Assembly (NCBI GenBank): GCA_001949185.1
Contig: BDGG01000017.1
Coordinates: 248,001-312,000, forward strand
DNA from: Ramazzottius varieornatus
Taxonomy: Eukaryota > Tardigrada > Eutardigrada > Parachela > Ramazzottiidae
Direction: 5' to 3'
Length of the DNA: 64,000 bases
Positions within the stretch are counted from its first letter, which is position 1, and the number at the start of each line of letters is the position of its first letter. The notes beneath the pieces were generated by a model. That model searched no databases and was not told the origin of the DNA. It saw nothing but the letters and a program-made list of their open reading frames with translations. Position numbers and translations under genes: made by a program. Positions 23,303 through 33,980 of the stretch are shown here, piece after piece.

Positions 23303-25651
23303 ATGCTCCTGCGACCATGGAGGAACATCCCGTCACGATGTCTTTCCTCTCTGACCAGCACGTACTCCGTTCCTCCCAAAGTCGCTATCGTCGGAGGTGG
23401 ACCAGCTGGCTTTTACTCGGCTCAGTATCTTCTCAAGGTAAAGTAGACCGATATGCATCGAGAAATACCAGAATAATCCATCAGGCATGTTTCTCCATCT
23501 CGCAGAATATGCCAGATGGACATGTGGATATGTATGAGAAGTATCCTGTGCCTTTCGGCCTTGTACGGTTTGGCGTCGCTCCCGACCATCCAGAAGTCAA
23601 GGTAGAATGTCCCTACAACATTAGGAGGTTTCGGTTGCGGTTCATTTTCGGGTTGCGTTGTAGAATGTGATACATCAGTTTACAGCCATGGCCAAGTCCA
23701 CGCCGTACTTTCGCTTCTTCGGTGGAGTTACGGTGGGTGCGACGCTGAGCGTCTCTGAACTGTTATCGAATTATGATGCTGTGATACTGGCGTACGGATC
23801 TGCGGGGGATCGCCTGTTGGGGATTGCAGGAGAAACTGGACCGAATGTTCTGTCGGCAAGGGAATTCGTTGGCTGGTAAAACTCTGATGAAAATTCACTT
23901 GACATGTCATCATATAATTGACGACGTCAAGTCGTCAACACGAAGCCGTACACCGGGAGGACCATATTACGGGCCCGCGGTGACGTCATGCGTGGGCAAC
24001 GGACTAATCGTAACAGAATAACTTGAGTAGCGCCTATTGCCTATGCCGCTATCTTTTTCTTCTAGTTTACAGGTCCGGAAGGAAGCTCTCCAGATATTTT
24101 GTGGCTCTTTTTGTCTGACGCAAGATTTCACATTCTTATAGGTACAATGGCTTGCCGGAAAACGTGGCTTTGAACATGGATTTATCCTGCACTTCCGCTG
24201 TCGTTATCGGACAAGGCAACGTCGCTCTGGATGTGGCTCGAATCCTCCTGACTCCACCTGATCTGCTCGCACAAACAGACATCACTGCTCATGCTCTGCT
24301 TCAGCTTCGAGAGAGCAAAATTCGAGACGTATATGTCGTTGGGCGACGCGGACCAATTCAAGGTACACAACAGACAAGAATTATTACTTAGAACTTGCCA
24401 AATAAGTCGAGAAGATCGTTTTCCCAAGTTGCGTATACTTTTAACCTATAACAGTAAATTAGTGCGCCACTTTGGCAGACCATCTGCTCGAGTTTTTCTG
24501 CCGAGCTCCTAAATCTGTTCAATGACGAATACCCCGGGTACATCTCTTTTCAGTTTAGCTTGATTTGGAAGATTTCGGGTTTTTTTCAGTTGCATTTACC
24601 ATAAAGGAGTTTCGCGAACTGACCAAGCTTCAAGACGTCAACACGGTCCTCCGGCAGGAAGATATTCAGCAGTTGGTTGACGCAGCCGGAACATTCCCAG
24701 CACGACGGAAGCGCTTGATGGAACTGATGGTCAAGTCCGGCCAGAGAAAACTGCAGACCGGGGACAACATCCGTAACTGCCATTTGCGGTTCTTGTTGAG
24801 CCCTCGAAAGATTGTCAAGGCAGACAATACCATCTACGCTGTCAATTTTCAGAAAAACAAGCTCGAAGTAGGGCGGAATCAGTCTGAAAAAACAGGTTCA
24901 TGGAAATTGAATAACAAATTCCGGTTGCAGATTCCAACCGACATGGATTCGGTCGTGACGTCGACCGAAGAGACTGAAGCCATTCCGTGCGGACTGGTGA
25001 TCCGGAGTATCGGTTACAAAGCCGAGCAAATTGACAAGTCCCTTCCTTTCGATACAATCAAGCACATCATCAAGAACGAACACGGTAGAGTCCTTACTCA
25101 TCCCGGTCTCTACTGCAGCGGATGGATCAAACGGGGTCCCGAAGGTGTCATTCTTACTACCATGAATGACGCGTACGAAACGGTGGAACTCTTGCTGGAC
25201 GACCTGAAAACAGGAAGACTAAAATGGAGCCTTGGTAAGAAGTCAAGCACCCAATCAGTAACCCGATGCAAACACAATGCTTTCAGTACGTAGCTGAACG
25301 TGTTTGAAGCGTGTTTATTCGGTTCCCAGTCGGGGCGGGTTTGAAATAATGCATCAACTTGAGTGAACTTTTTCCCCCTATTTTGCAGAACGGAAAACAG
25401 GAGCCGAAGCCATTCTGCCACTCCTTCGCTCACGAGACTGCGACCCTGTTACCTTTTCAGAATGGGAAGCCATCGACAAGGAGGAAGTGGCTCGTGGAAA
25501 TCTAGTAGGTAAACCGCGGGAAAAGTCGGTCGATGTAGCGGAAATGATCGGTGTGGCTAAGGGGATCCAGCTGTCCAAAGTACTCTTCCACGACGCACTG
25601 AACGAGAATTTGGACGAAGTCAAAGAAAACAAGGAAACAAAAAGCCAGTGA
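23303..25651 (+). CDS. FDXR: NADPH:adrenodoxin oxidoreductase, mitochondrial
   Basis: Six exons (23303-23437, 23506-23601, 23664-23875, 24142-24362, 24590-25234, 25389-25651) encode 523 residues. The start gives an Arg/Ser-rich targeting peptide ([17 protein letters not shown]). The FAD loop [11 protein letters not shown] follows at about 30-40, then the family signature [18 protein letters not shown], an NADPH loop GQGNVALD at 171-178, VGRRGP, and the C-terminal block [17 protein letters not shown] that contacts flavin. The enzyme passes electrons from NADPH to ferredoxin in the mitochondrial matrix for Fe-S cluster, heme and steroid chemistry. One family-1 palindrome lies in intron 24363-24589. 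The 3' end converges on TRIP11, with AATAAA at 25845. Confidence 0.96.
24425..24473. repeat. Family-1 palindrome, single unit
   Basis: Arms CAAGTTGCGTATAC and GTGCGCCACTTTGG with an ACCTATAACAGT loop. It is the last copy before a 7-kb stretch without any. Confidence 0.75.
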
Positions 25652-25854
25652 ATTCCCAGAGAAATATTTTGTTCATTTTTTAGAGTTTTATCGCTCCTTC
25701 CCTTCCTTGTTCTGGCTTTGCAAGTAGGATTTTACTCTTCCTCCTTTGTCGATCCTTGTCCCGGAATACGGACCTCCAAATTCACATACTTCTTTCGCAC
25801 ACGGTAGGAATCATGCAGGATTCATTTTGAAACATGAAAAGTCAAATAAATGAG
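25652..25854. terminator. Convergent 3' ends of FDXR and TRIP11
   Basis: Only 203 bp separate the two stop codons. AATAAA at 25845-25850 serves the plus strand and lies 5 bp from the TRIP11 stop, so the two transcripts probably overlap. Confidence 0.55.
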
Positions 25855-28817
25855 TTATACAGTGTCTATCGAAGAATGGGGCTGTCCAAAAGTAACAGCT
25901 TGACTATGATTCAGAATACTCTCTAACATATCTCTCTGTGAAAACCGATCTGGCAAGGACGGCGGAGGCCTACTCGGACCCCGGAAAGATGAATGTGGGA
26001 CTTGGGAAAGAGGAGAAGCAGGCGGAAGCGGCGTGGAGGACCGAGAGGCGTTGCTCATCTCTTCTGTCCTCTTCGGCTTGCTTTCCTGCTCGATGAACTT
26101 AACCAGCATATTCCCAAAGCTGTCTTCTGGCGCTTGTCCAGGTGTGCCTCTGACGAAGAGCGAGCTGAGGGTGGAAGACTGGTTATACTGCACCTTCTGC
26201 TTCTCGTTGTCGGAGAAGTTAAGCGTCGACATCATCATGCGCAGAATGTCGTCTTTGGTGCCTTTGGGACCGATCAAATAGCCTAGCAGCATGCTCTTCA
26301 TCAACGCCGACTCCACTTTCGACTTGGAAGAGATGGAGGACTCTTCGATAGCTGCCTGCAGTGCGCGCTCCGTGGACTCGAGCATCGTGGACATGGCAAG
26401 GAGTTGCTGCCGGAGAGAATCTGCTTCGGCTAGAGCACGGACCTGTTCAGCCTGATTCTGAAAAGACAACCGAACTTGCAACCATAAAATTCAAAGTCTA
26501 AAGTCTCTAAACTCGGTGACCGACATCAGAACAAGCACAGCCTTGAGACGGATTCTGTATCAAGGGAGCACCCGTCTGGGACGCGCGTCATTACCTGACC
26601 GACTTGGACCGAACCGATTTCAGAAACCCACCTGTTGATTTTGGACCGCCTGCTCTTCGAGGAAAGCACAACGGTTCGTCACTTCCGCCAGTTTCTCCTC
26701 TAGGCTCTTGACGTTCTTCCTGGCTTTCTGTCTTTCGACTTCGAGTTCGTTCCGTTGGTCGAGTTTGATATGCTCGAAAGCCATACGAAGGTTGGACAGC
26801 GAAGCTTCACTCTGCGCCGCATTCTTTTCCGCCTGATGGAACTTGGTCATCGCGTCGTCGCGAGCTTCCAGCAGCACCCTGACTTCCCTCTCCAACGAAG
26901 CAATCTGTTCGGTTACTTCCAACGAAGCGTGCTGTTGTTGCGACATGCTCTCTTCCACCTGTTGCTGTAACTGAAACACCATCTGCCGTAGCTCTTCTTC
27001 CCTTTTCTGCGCACCTTCGAAGTCTTGAGCGTAGCCTTCCTCGACTTGGAGGAGATGGCCCTTCAACCGTTCAATTTCCTTCTTCGAACGTTCTCTGCCT
27101 TCAACAGCTGTTGCCAGTTCCTTCTGGAGCTGTTGCTTGTCTTGCATGAGGACTGAGTATTCTTCGAACGCAAGCAAGTCGCCAGTACTTTCTGTTTGAA
27201 CTCCGGAATGTTCTGAAGAAGCGGAAGGAATTTCTTCGGTTTGAGTGTCGGCCGTTGCCTTATTGATTTGTTCACCACACTGCGTCTCAACTTGCACTGA
27301 CGTCACTCTGGCTATTTCTACGGTTTCTGTTGGTGGATAAGCTTGTTCGACTGCCTCATCAGTTTGAGTTTCGGTCGTTGCTTGATTGATTTGTTCGCCA
27401 GCTTGCACTTCCGTTGACGTCACAGTGGGCATTTCTTCCGTAGATTCGGATTGACAGCCAACGGTCGATTGCTGTGCTTCTTCCCCTGCTTGAACTTCCG
27501 CGTCCGCAAATTCTAACGGCATGACGGAAAGTTCATCGGTTTGACTTTCGGTGGTTGAAGTTGAATTCTTCTCTTCGTCGTCCGTCTGAAATGCCGAGTC
27601 GCAGACCGGTGACGACTCGCGAGCTGAATCGTCCGTCTGACATTCAGCAGTTGACAGGCTGATTTCTTTCGATGGGGGAAGGTTTTCCAGGCTGATTCCG
27701 TCCGTCTGACATTCGGCAGTCATCTGAGCGCTCAGTTCTGCGCTCCGAAGTTCCGACAGGCTGAAGGAGACATCGTTAGTCTGACTTCCGGCCGTTGCTT
27801 CGCCCGTGTTTCTTTCCCTCTCTGAAAACTCAACGTCCGTCTGAGTCGAAGTCTCCGTTTGTTCACTTTCATCCTGAGTAGAGGAATCCACCTTGTCCAC
27901 GGAAGCACGTAGGTGAGGCGAGGAACCTTCACCGTACTGAGAAAGTTCGACAGTCTGGGCTTGTCCGTCAGAAAAGGTGATTTCAGGCTCGAACTGAACT
28001 GCGAAATTCTGCGTCGCCTCCTCTCTAGGCCCCGCGAACTCTTCAGTCTGTGATGCCATTTCAATCTTTTCCTGTGCTCCTGTTTTGTCTGAGACAGAAC
28101 CATCATGCGAAGAGACGTCCTTTGTGTCCAGAGGACCTGAAACGCAAGTACAGACATACAGTGCGTCATGTCATGTCGTGTGACGGTATGTAAGCGAGTA
28201 TACGACAACATGTCAACAAGTTTCCTACCTTTTCCATCGGACTCTGACTTGATTCTCGATATTTCCTGCATCAAATGTCGGATCGTCACATCCTTCTCCC
28301 GCAGTTCTTCCTCCATAGCTTCGACCAGACCAGATTCTACAGAATCTTTGTGAGCGAGAGGGCGATGAAAGCCATCAGGGTGAATTTGAGCTGCAGACAG
28401 AACGGGAAAACTACTCTCTATTCCTCTCGAAGGGTCAGGTGACGGCGTCGTGGCTGCCAAGTCGATATCCAGGAATTTATCATGGTCCGTCGAATTGATG
28501 TACGAACTCTGCTCGGTACTGGAGGATGTTCCGTTGAGTAACTTCGGTTGCGACGAAGTTTGACGATCGAATTCAAGTTGAGCTATTCGATCGCGTTGTT
28601 CGGCCAACAACGTCTCGTAGTGGTTAACCATCTGCTGGAACTGCTCCATAGACTTGTCGGGATGTTCTTCGGTCTTCGGGGAAGCCATCTGGAGAGAACC
28701 GAAGAGGGACGAGGGGCCATCAGCTGGTGGAACGATGTCTTCGCTGAGGATCTCTTTGGTTAGCGTCGACAAGCCTTCTCCCAGCGTGCTCAGTCCTTGC
28801 TTGAACCACGCGGCCAT
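25855..28817 (-). CDS. TRIP11: Golgin GMAP-210 (TRIP11) homologue, compact form
   Basis: Exons 28817-28229, 28136-26632 and 26457-25855 encode 898 residues, under half the vertebrate length. The N-terminus MAAWFKQGLSTLGEGLSTL matches the lipid-packing (ALPS-like) start of GMAP-210. A coiled coil (residues 530-690) has family segments such as IERLKGHLLQVEEGYAQD and NLRMAFEHIKLDQRNELEVE. A GRAB-like block (ALMKSMLLGYLIGPKGTKDD, about 750-800) precedes a Ser/Pro-rich tail. The family tethers vesicles at cis-Golgi membranes and IFT20 at the Golgi. Odd feature: residues 222-512 are not coiled coil but an acidic region with twelve QT cores (STQTD, ETQTD, DTQTE, ECQTD). Confidence 0.85.
27185..28059 (-). 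other. QT(D/E) motif array inside TRIP11
   Basis: About 290 residues encode repeated x-x-Q-T-D/E-D/E motifs in an acidic, Ser/Thr-rich background. Three are strict TQT(D/E) cores. The strict form matches the known dynein light chain LC8 binding consensus; binding here is an inference. Confidence 0.7.
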
Positions 28818-29251
28818 CTTCGCTACTTTCCACGGACCATCAAATTAATTCAGCAATCGCTGAGGTAGGCAAACCAGGTGCTAGCTCAAGTAAGAAGGCA
28901 TCGTCGACGTGGCGCCTCTGTTGAAATTAGAGTCTCGTGAATCGTAATGATATCAACAACACATGTCCATTTCCTGTCAAAGGAACAACGACGCAGCCTT
29001 CTGGTACTAAACCGATATTTTCTCGACCAGACAAAGTTTCAAAGACGGAGTGAAATCGTTCAGGCGTTTGGATCGATGTCACGAAGTGGAAACTGGGAAG
29101 AAAAACTGGATCAAAACGGAAATTCGGAAATTAAAAAATGAAAACAGAGATGTTTGACCTTTCGTGGGACAAGGGGTACCCGTGGCTAAATCAAAGGTCC
29201 GCGAAGGGCTTTGGGCAATAAAGTGCCAATTTACTGTACCATTTTGATCTG
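28818..29251. promoter_or_regulatory. TRIP11 upstream region
   Basis: The sequence has no TATA box near the ATG and no recognisable exon. It ends at the left terminus of the 1-kb inverted-repeat element. Confidence 0.4.
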
Positions 29252-30249
29252 AGGCACCTTTCATTTGGTAGTAACCTACTAGATTATTATGAAGATTACG
29301 AAAAACCTGCGTTCATAAAGGCGATTATGACCAAACCAACGGTAGGTAGATCATAACAGCCTACAAGGCGTTCATAAAGTCGAAAAGTTATGAATGAGTC
29401 AGATCTACTTGATTTCGATCAACCTAGTCACCAACTACGTTGAGTTTGTGAACGCATCAAGTGAATAACTAGCGTAGTATGTACTGTAGTGCTTCATCAA
29501 CTTCGCGAAGTACGTCAGTACGTCATACACGTACAGTTGAACCCCGGTCCGAAAATTTTGCCCTGCCAACCCTTAAGGGATATTTCGCACGTATGATGAC
29601 GTGCTTCGCGAAGTTCATGAAGCATTACAGTAATCCCCATTATAAGTTGCCTACCAGACCCACTAGCCAAAATAGGCTAGTAAGTTCTCCTACCCTACTT
29701 CCGATCCCTCCTCCAGCTCTCAGCTGCGACATCGGAAATGTTCCAAGAAACTTTAATTTTATGACTTTTGCTCTTTAAACCTTCCTGATGAAGAGACGCT
29801 CATTAGCATCGATGGGAACCAAAAACGTTTACGAGCGCCACGTTTACGCCCGACAGCGGTGTGGTAGCCTGGCGGGACCATCATCCTCCACGGTGCCTGT
29901 GCAGTTTGCAAACCAATTCCTCACCAATGCTGATCACTCCCTACTCCCAACAACATCCACAATGTCACAACGAAAGCTGCAGGTTACTTATAATCCACCA
30001 AATGTGAACTGGTCGTAGGAACGCACGAAGCATCGCGGAAATGCGATACGATGAAGTCACGTAGTCAACCACGTTGATAACGGAGACTTTATGAACGCTG
30101 GTTATCCAGAATCAAGTAGGCTGTGTGTGGTTGTTCGTAAATCCGTCTACCTCACCAACTAGCTTTTTCTAGCGTTCGCAAAGTCCACGTAGTTATTCAT
30201 AATAACCTAGTCGTTCGTAACAACCCAGTGGACTAAATGTAAGGTGCCT
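29252..30249. mobile_element. About 1-kb element with terminal and subterminal inverted repeats
   Basis: AGGCACCTTTCATTTGG at the left mirrors CTAAATGTAAGGTGCCT at the right. The similarity continues inward through TAACCTACTAGATTATTATGAA and its inverted counterpart TTCATAATAACCTAGTCG. Many GTTCATAA/TTCGTAA repeats follow. No transposase ORF is seen and the target duplication is unclear. Confidence 0.65.
29482..29632. mobile_element. Inner 151-bp palindromic element
   Basis: TACTGTAGTGCTTCATC then AACTTCGCGAAG at the left is mirrored by CTTCGCGAAGTTCATGAAG then CATTACAGTA at the right. The arms are about 35 bp and start and end with TA. It lies inside the 1-kb element and looks like a MITE nested in it. 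Confidence 0.65.
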
Positions 30250-30253
30250 GAGT

Positions 30254-30408
30254 TTACTTGGACTTGGATCTTTTCAGCCAGAAGGCATCCACAAGTGGCT
30301 CTTGCGGCAACCCAATAGTGTTCAACATAGGGTCTTCAGCCACAAAGTAGCTTCTCTGCACTGCGGTGTGGCCCCCTACAAGTATCGGTATGGTGAGAGC
30401 GAAAATCA
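30254..30408 (-). CDS. Possible terminal exon of a minus-strand gene
   Basis: After an acceptor-like TACCGATACTTGTAG the frame reads GHTAVQRSYFVAEDPMLNT, then LPQEPLVDAFWLKRSKSK and stop. The upstream part of the open frame overlaps the terminal repeat of the next element and lacks an ATG, so an upstream exon would be needed. I could not find it. Confidence 0.25.
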
Positions 30409-30444
30409 GAAGACTCACAGTGTCACGTTCTCTGGAGACACTCA

Positions 30445-31221
30445 CAAGGGTTTTACGCCAGTCTGTCCACTCTGATCTTCAAGCAAATACGACAGAAAGA
30501 TAGAGGAGAGTTTACTCCACACACTGAGATAGATTGAATCGGCGGAATAAAATCTTGGAAGACACCACAGGAAGCGGAAGTGAATTCAGGGCGGATCGTC
30601 AGTGTGATAGTAAATCAACCGATTTGATTGCCTACTGTTTGATTTCATACTGGTTGATCCCGCTGCACTTGCACTCTCCGCTCAGCTGAGCGCAACCCGT
30701 TTTGTTGTACCTGTTCCTTCTTTGCTCTTACTTTCTTCGTTCCGTTACTGAGTAATCTCTACACGTGGCCGCTATGGATTCCGTCAATCCGTTGAATGTT
30801 CTGAAGCTTCTGGGAACGACTACAAGCAGTTCTTCCAACTGGACGATCAACCGAGCGAGGCAGACAAGCAGCTGAAAACACTGAACAAAGGTATCATTGC
30901 CGTTGACAATACAAAACATTGCAGTGAGATACTCCACCAGCTTCTGTTCTTACTCCAGAGTTAATAGATATCAAAATCAACCAAGCTGGAGTGCAGCGGG
31001 ATTAATCAATATGAAATCAACCAGCAGGCAATCAAATCAGTTGATTTACCATCACACTGATGATCCGCCCTGAATTTTGACATCACTTCCGCTTTCTGCG
31101 GTGTCTTCCAGGATTTGATTCCGCCGATTCAGTCTATCTCAGTGTGTGAAGCAAACTCTCCTCTATCTTTCTGTCGTATTTGTTTGAAGATAAGAGTGGA
31201 AAGACTGGCGTAAATCCCTTG
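30445..31221. mobile_element. 777-bp foldback element with about 245-bp inverted arms
   Basis: The left arm (30445 to about 30690) and right arm (about 30975 to 31221) are near-perfect inverted copies, from CAAGGGTTTTACGCCAGTCT at one end to its complement at the other. TCA flanks both ends as a possible 3-bp target duplication. The middle (30750-30962) carries a 66-codon plus-strand open frame containing SGNDYKQFFQLDDQPSEADK, without a known match. Confidence 0.8.
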
Positions 31222-31668
31222 TCAGTACTACTTTATCGTACCTCAGTCGAGCCAGCTCGCTCATTGGCTCGCTTTCGTTGAGAACTGTGTAGCTGACCAA
31301 GTGCAAGGTCGACTTCCGGATGGTCCGCTCTGGTGAATGTGGGGTGTATCGTAGGATAACTAAATGACTGAATGTGTGCCCGGCTGCCCGGGAAAACTTG
31401 ATAGACGGACGAACAAACGCGACAAGATTGTTTCCCAAGTGACGCACGCCCCCAGTCAATACCCCAGATAATGTGCGCCAACTGGGAAAACAATCTGGTT
31501 GAGTTTTCCAAGTGACGCACGCTTTCAGCCACAGAAGACGTGCGCCACTTGGAGAAACATTTGTGCCAGGTTTGTTTGCGGGGCCACCACTTTCTTTCAT
31601 CAACTGACTTACAGTATGAGATATTTCCGCGGTTATTTCTAAGCTCAATCAAACACACCATCCGTTAG
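31222..31668. other. Intergenic or intron stretch before the 31.7-kb gene
   Basis: It holds a two-unit palindrome array and otherwise no supported exon. Confidence 0.4.
31436..31551. repeat. Family-1 palindrome array, two units
   Basis: Units start at 31436 and 31509 (73 bp). The spacer AATCTGGTTGAGTTTT between them is the usual one. The second unit has a shortened loop. Confidence 0.85.
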
Positions 31669-32255
31669 AAGCGGAAGACGAGAAGCAGATGGGCTTCTTG
31701 AAGGACCTTGACGGACAAGCGAAGGTCATGTGGCCGTACCCGGCTGAACAGACGCAGTGGCTGGTCAAGATGACGAAGAAGCTTGAAGGAAAGGTCTTGG
31801 ACGAAGTGCGAACGAAAGAGGAAGAATATCTAAAGTTGCCAAAGTATGTTCTTCCGACAGCAACTGTAGATATTCTCCCGACAGTTTCACTGATGAAGGG
31901 CATGCGATATTGGTCGTTATCTTTTAGCGTGATGCTGTTGAAGAAGATGAGGCTGCCGAAGACCAGAGTGTGGAGTGGAGCAACGAGTGATGGCCGCGAG
32001 CTGGACGTCCTGGACTGCGCCTTCCTGGCGCGCCTGGCGGTTTTCCTCAAGAGGTTGGAGGGTAAAGCGGAAGAATGCCAACTGGAAGACCCTCCTCACA
32101 AGATAGCGAACGATGTCAAAGCCGTCGGCTACCACTTCTGGTACACTGTACCGAAAGAAGACCCACCAGATTCACAGCTTTCCTGGACAAATGCTGATTC
32201 TTTCTGTCTTTCCTACGCAAAACTGTACATACTAGATGTACGTAAACTGGTTTGA
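31669..32255 (+). CDS. Unidentified two-exon coding region (5' end not found)
   Basis: Exon 1 begins at an acceptor-like TTAG (31668), reads through GFLKDLDGQAKVMWPYPAEQ and TKKLEGKVLDEVRTKEEEYL and ends at a GTATGT donor after 31840. Exon 2 starts 31928 and reads LDVLDCAFLARLAVFLKRLE, then KIANDVKAVGYHFWYTVPKE to a stop at 32255. The intron frame is also open, so intron retention cannot be excluded. The beginning of exon 2 also has an acidic alternative frame (DAVEEDEAAEDQSVEW), so the junction is uncertain. No family recognised. Confidence 0.4.
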
Positions 32256-32374
32256 GCATAGTCAGTTTGAAGGCAACTGAGCAAGAGGTATATGGTAAGA
32301 TTTTTCGGATGTTAAAATGTCTCATTGGCGTAACAGTCACCTAGTACCACAAGCTGCGGAGAAGGAGAGGAAGG

Positions 32375-32692
32375 TTACGGTGGTTCTGGTTCCAGCCCTT
32401 GGTCGATGCGTGCGTGAACTCCCTCCATTCGGGCTAGGCTTTCCTCGGCAGTTCCCAGAGCTTTCTGCATCAACTCCGGAAACAGTCGTCCCTCCCGTAA
32501 TTCGGCCAGTGCCGGTGCCACATCTTCCAGGATTTTCTTCCAGTTGGTATTATACAAAGTTTCATGACGATAAACTGACGCACTTCTCGCTAACCTAACG
32601 TCCTGAACATCTTTCGCATTTCGGATGACTCTGTCCCTGTTGGTTTCCGGCTCAGCTCCCACTCTGATGGACAAAGGAGCGGTCGATGGCAT
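32375..32692 (-). CDS. Small unidentified protein, about 105 aa
   Basis: The minus-strand frame starts at ATG 32692 (MPSTAPLSIRVGAEPETN) and includes ARSASVYRHETLYNTNWKKI, an amphipathic helical part (ALAELREGRLFPELMQKALG) and the end GLEPEPP. The open frame continues 31 codons further upstream without ATG, so a spliced 5' exon is possible. It is single-exon as modelled, soluble and mostly helical. It lies tail-to-tail with the 31.7-kb region. Confidence 0.5.
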   Translation of the reverse strand: MPSTAPLSIRVGAEPETNRDRVIRNAKDVQDVRLARSASVYRHETLYNTNWKKILEDVAPALAELREGRLFPELMQKALGTAEESLARMEGVHARIDQGLEPEPP

Positions 32693-32785
32693 TCTAGTCG
32701 ATTTCCGCGGGAAGACACCGTTGGGAAGACGAAACGAACAATGGATGCGGAATTTGGCTTCCGCTTGCAGCCAGGTTTGAAGCAA

Positions 32786-33156
32786 TCTCTCAATGAAGAA
32801 TTAAGACGTCACGAGAGCTCAATTAGATAACAATGTGCCAATGCCTTTTGTCAGTCAGCCGTTTTAGTTTTCGGGAGAAAAGACTTGCCCGCTGTCAGGC
32901 ATGAGGACCCGCCCTCCTCAAGCCCGTGTCTATTTGGGGCGGGCACTCCTGCCTGCCCGCTGCTTGAAGCCATGCACCGAACGCACTCGCGCACGGTACA
33001 CAACCGGATCTGACCACTGGTCTAGGATCCTCACTGAACTGATCAACACTCAGTAATATTTGTGTGAGCGGCTGTCTGCAGTTGCCAGAAGTTTTCGATC
33101 GTACTCCCGAGGAACCGAAAGTTTGCTGGAGACTCAGGCGTGTTTAGTATCAGACC
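32786..33156. promoter_or_regulatory. Intergenic, upstream of the secreted-protein gene
   Basis: A GC-rich patch with GGGGCGGGC and CCCGCCC motifs (32900-32965) resembles Sp-type sites. No TATA box is obvious before ATG 33157. Confidence 0.35.
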
Positions 33157-33980
33157 ATGTCGTGGACAGCCATCTGCCTACTTTTGCTGTCGATATCCGT
33201 GATTTCGGGTAAGCAGTCCGTAGTACGGTCTACTCCATCGATCGATGATAGAAATATCTGACCAAGGGACAATAACTTCTTACCAGCAAATACCTGCATT
33301 CTTCGGGTCTATTCCGTCTACATGCTCCAACTGCATGCAGGTGGTGGGTATCGGCCACACACTCCCGTGTATCTGTTACAAATGGCGCACATTCACATTA
33401 TCATTGTCTCGAAACGTGCGTCAGTTGCAAAGCAAACTGGGCAACATTCTCTTTTCTTTCGCTGACGAACTTTGTCAGTGTTATTGGCTAGTAACGTGTG
33501 CCACTTTGAAAACGTTCTGGTACGTTTTGTTTGCTGGCCTTTCGTTACCTGTATTCTTGAACATTGGACTTTACAGGTGAAATCCAGGATGTGGCATCCA
33601 ACACGACGATGCATCCGGGTGAGATGCCCATCACGATAGCACCATTGGAAGAACACAAGATTACCCACCTACTGTCCTTCACCACCCTTCTTCGCCCTAA
33701 AGCCACCACCGCTGAGCCGGAACCACTACCAAGCCCTAAACCTCTAGTCAACGCGGTGAACAGTACCGTCACAAGCGCCGGCGTACCTCTGGAACAAGGC
33801 CACGCCACAAGACAGGCAAAAGAAGCCAGCCACAAGAGGGACTCACGTCAGCTGGGCTACCCCAATATGGGCGCTCTCAACGCAGGCTTCGCTGGTCCCG
33901 GGTCCGCCGTCAATAACTTGCGCATCCCCAATCCCATCTCATTGGGCAACCAACAGCTGCCTTTTGACTATTACGGTTGA
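33157..33980 (+). CDS. Small secreted protein with internal Lys-Arg site
   Basis: Exons 33157-33208 and 33577-33980 encode 151 residues. The first exon is a clean signal peptide (MSWTAICLLLLSISVISG). The second is Pro/Thr-rich with sequons NTT and NST, then a SHKR-DS dibasic site followed by a Gly/Asn/Pro-rich C-terminus ending LPFDYYG. The layout would fit a secreted precursor cleaved after Lys-Arg, or an extracellular matrix or cuticle component. No family match. The intron holds a family-2 palindrome and two family-1 units. Confidence 0.65.
33291..33344. repeat. Family-2 palindrome
   Basis: ACCTGCATTCTTC at the left faces CTGCATGCAGGTGG at the right, in intron 33209-33576. Confidence 0.5.
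33379..33514. repeat. Family-1 palindrome array, two units
   Basis: A unit at 33379-33428 is followed by one whose left arm is largely lost but whose loop CAGTGTTATTGGCT and right arm GTGTGCCACTTTG remain. Confidence 0.7.

Noticed and set aside
29479-29778. 99-codon plus-strand ORF inside the 1-kb repeat element
   Set aside because: It runs through palindromic repeat arms and has low-complexity composition; no transposase motif is present.
30254-30445. A complete small secreted-peptide ORF (SLLIFALTIPILVGG signal-like start)
   Set aside because: The start of the open frame lies at the edge of the foldback element's terminal repeat and has no ATG; a terminal exon is the more that can be said.
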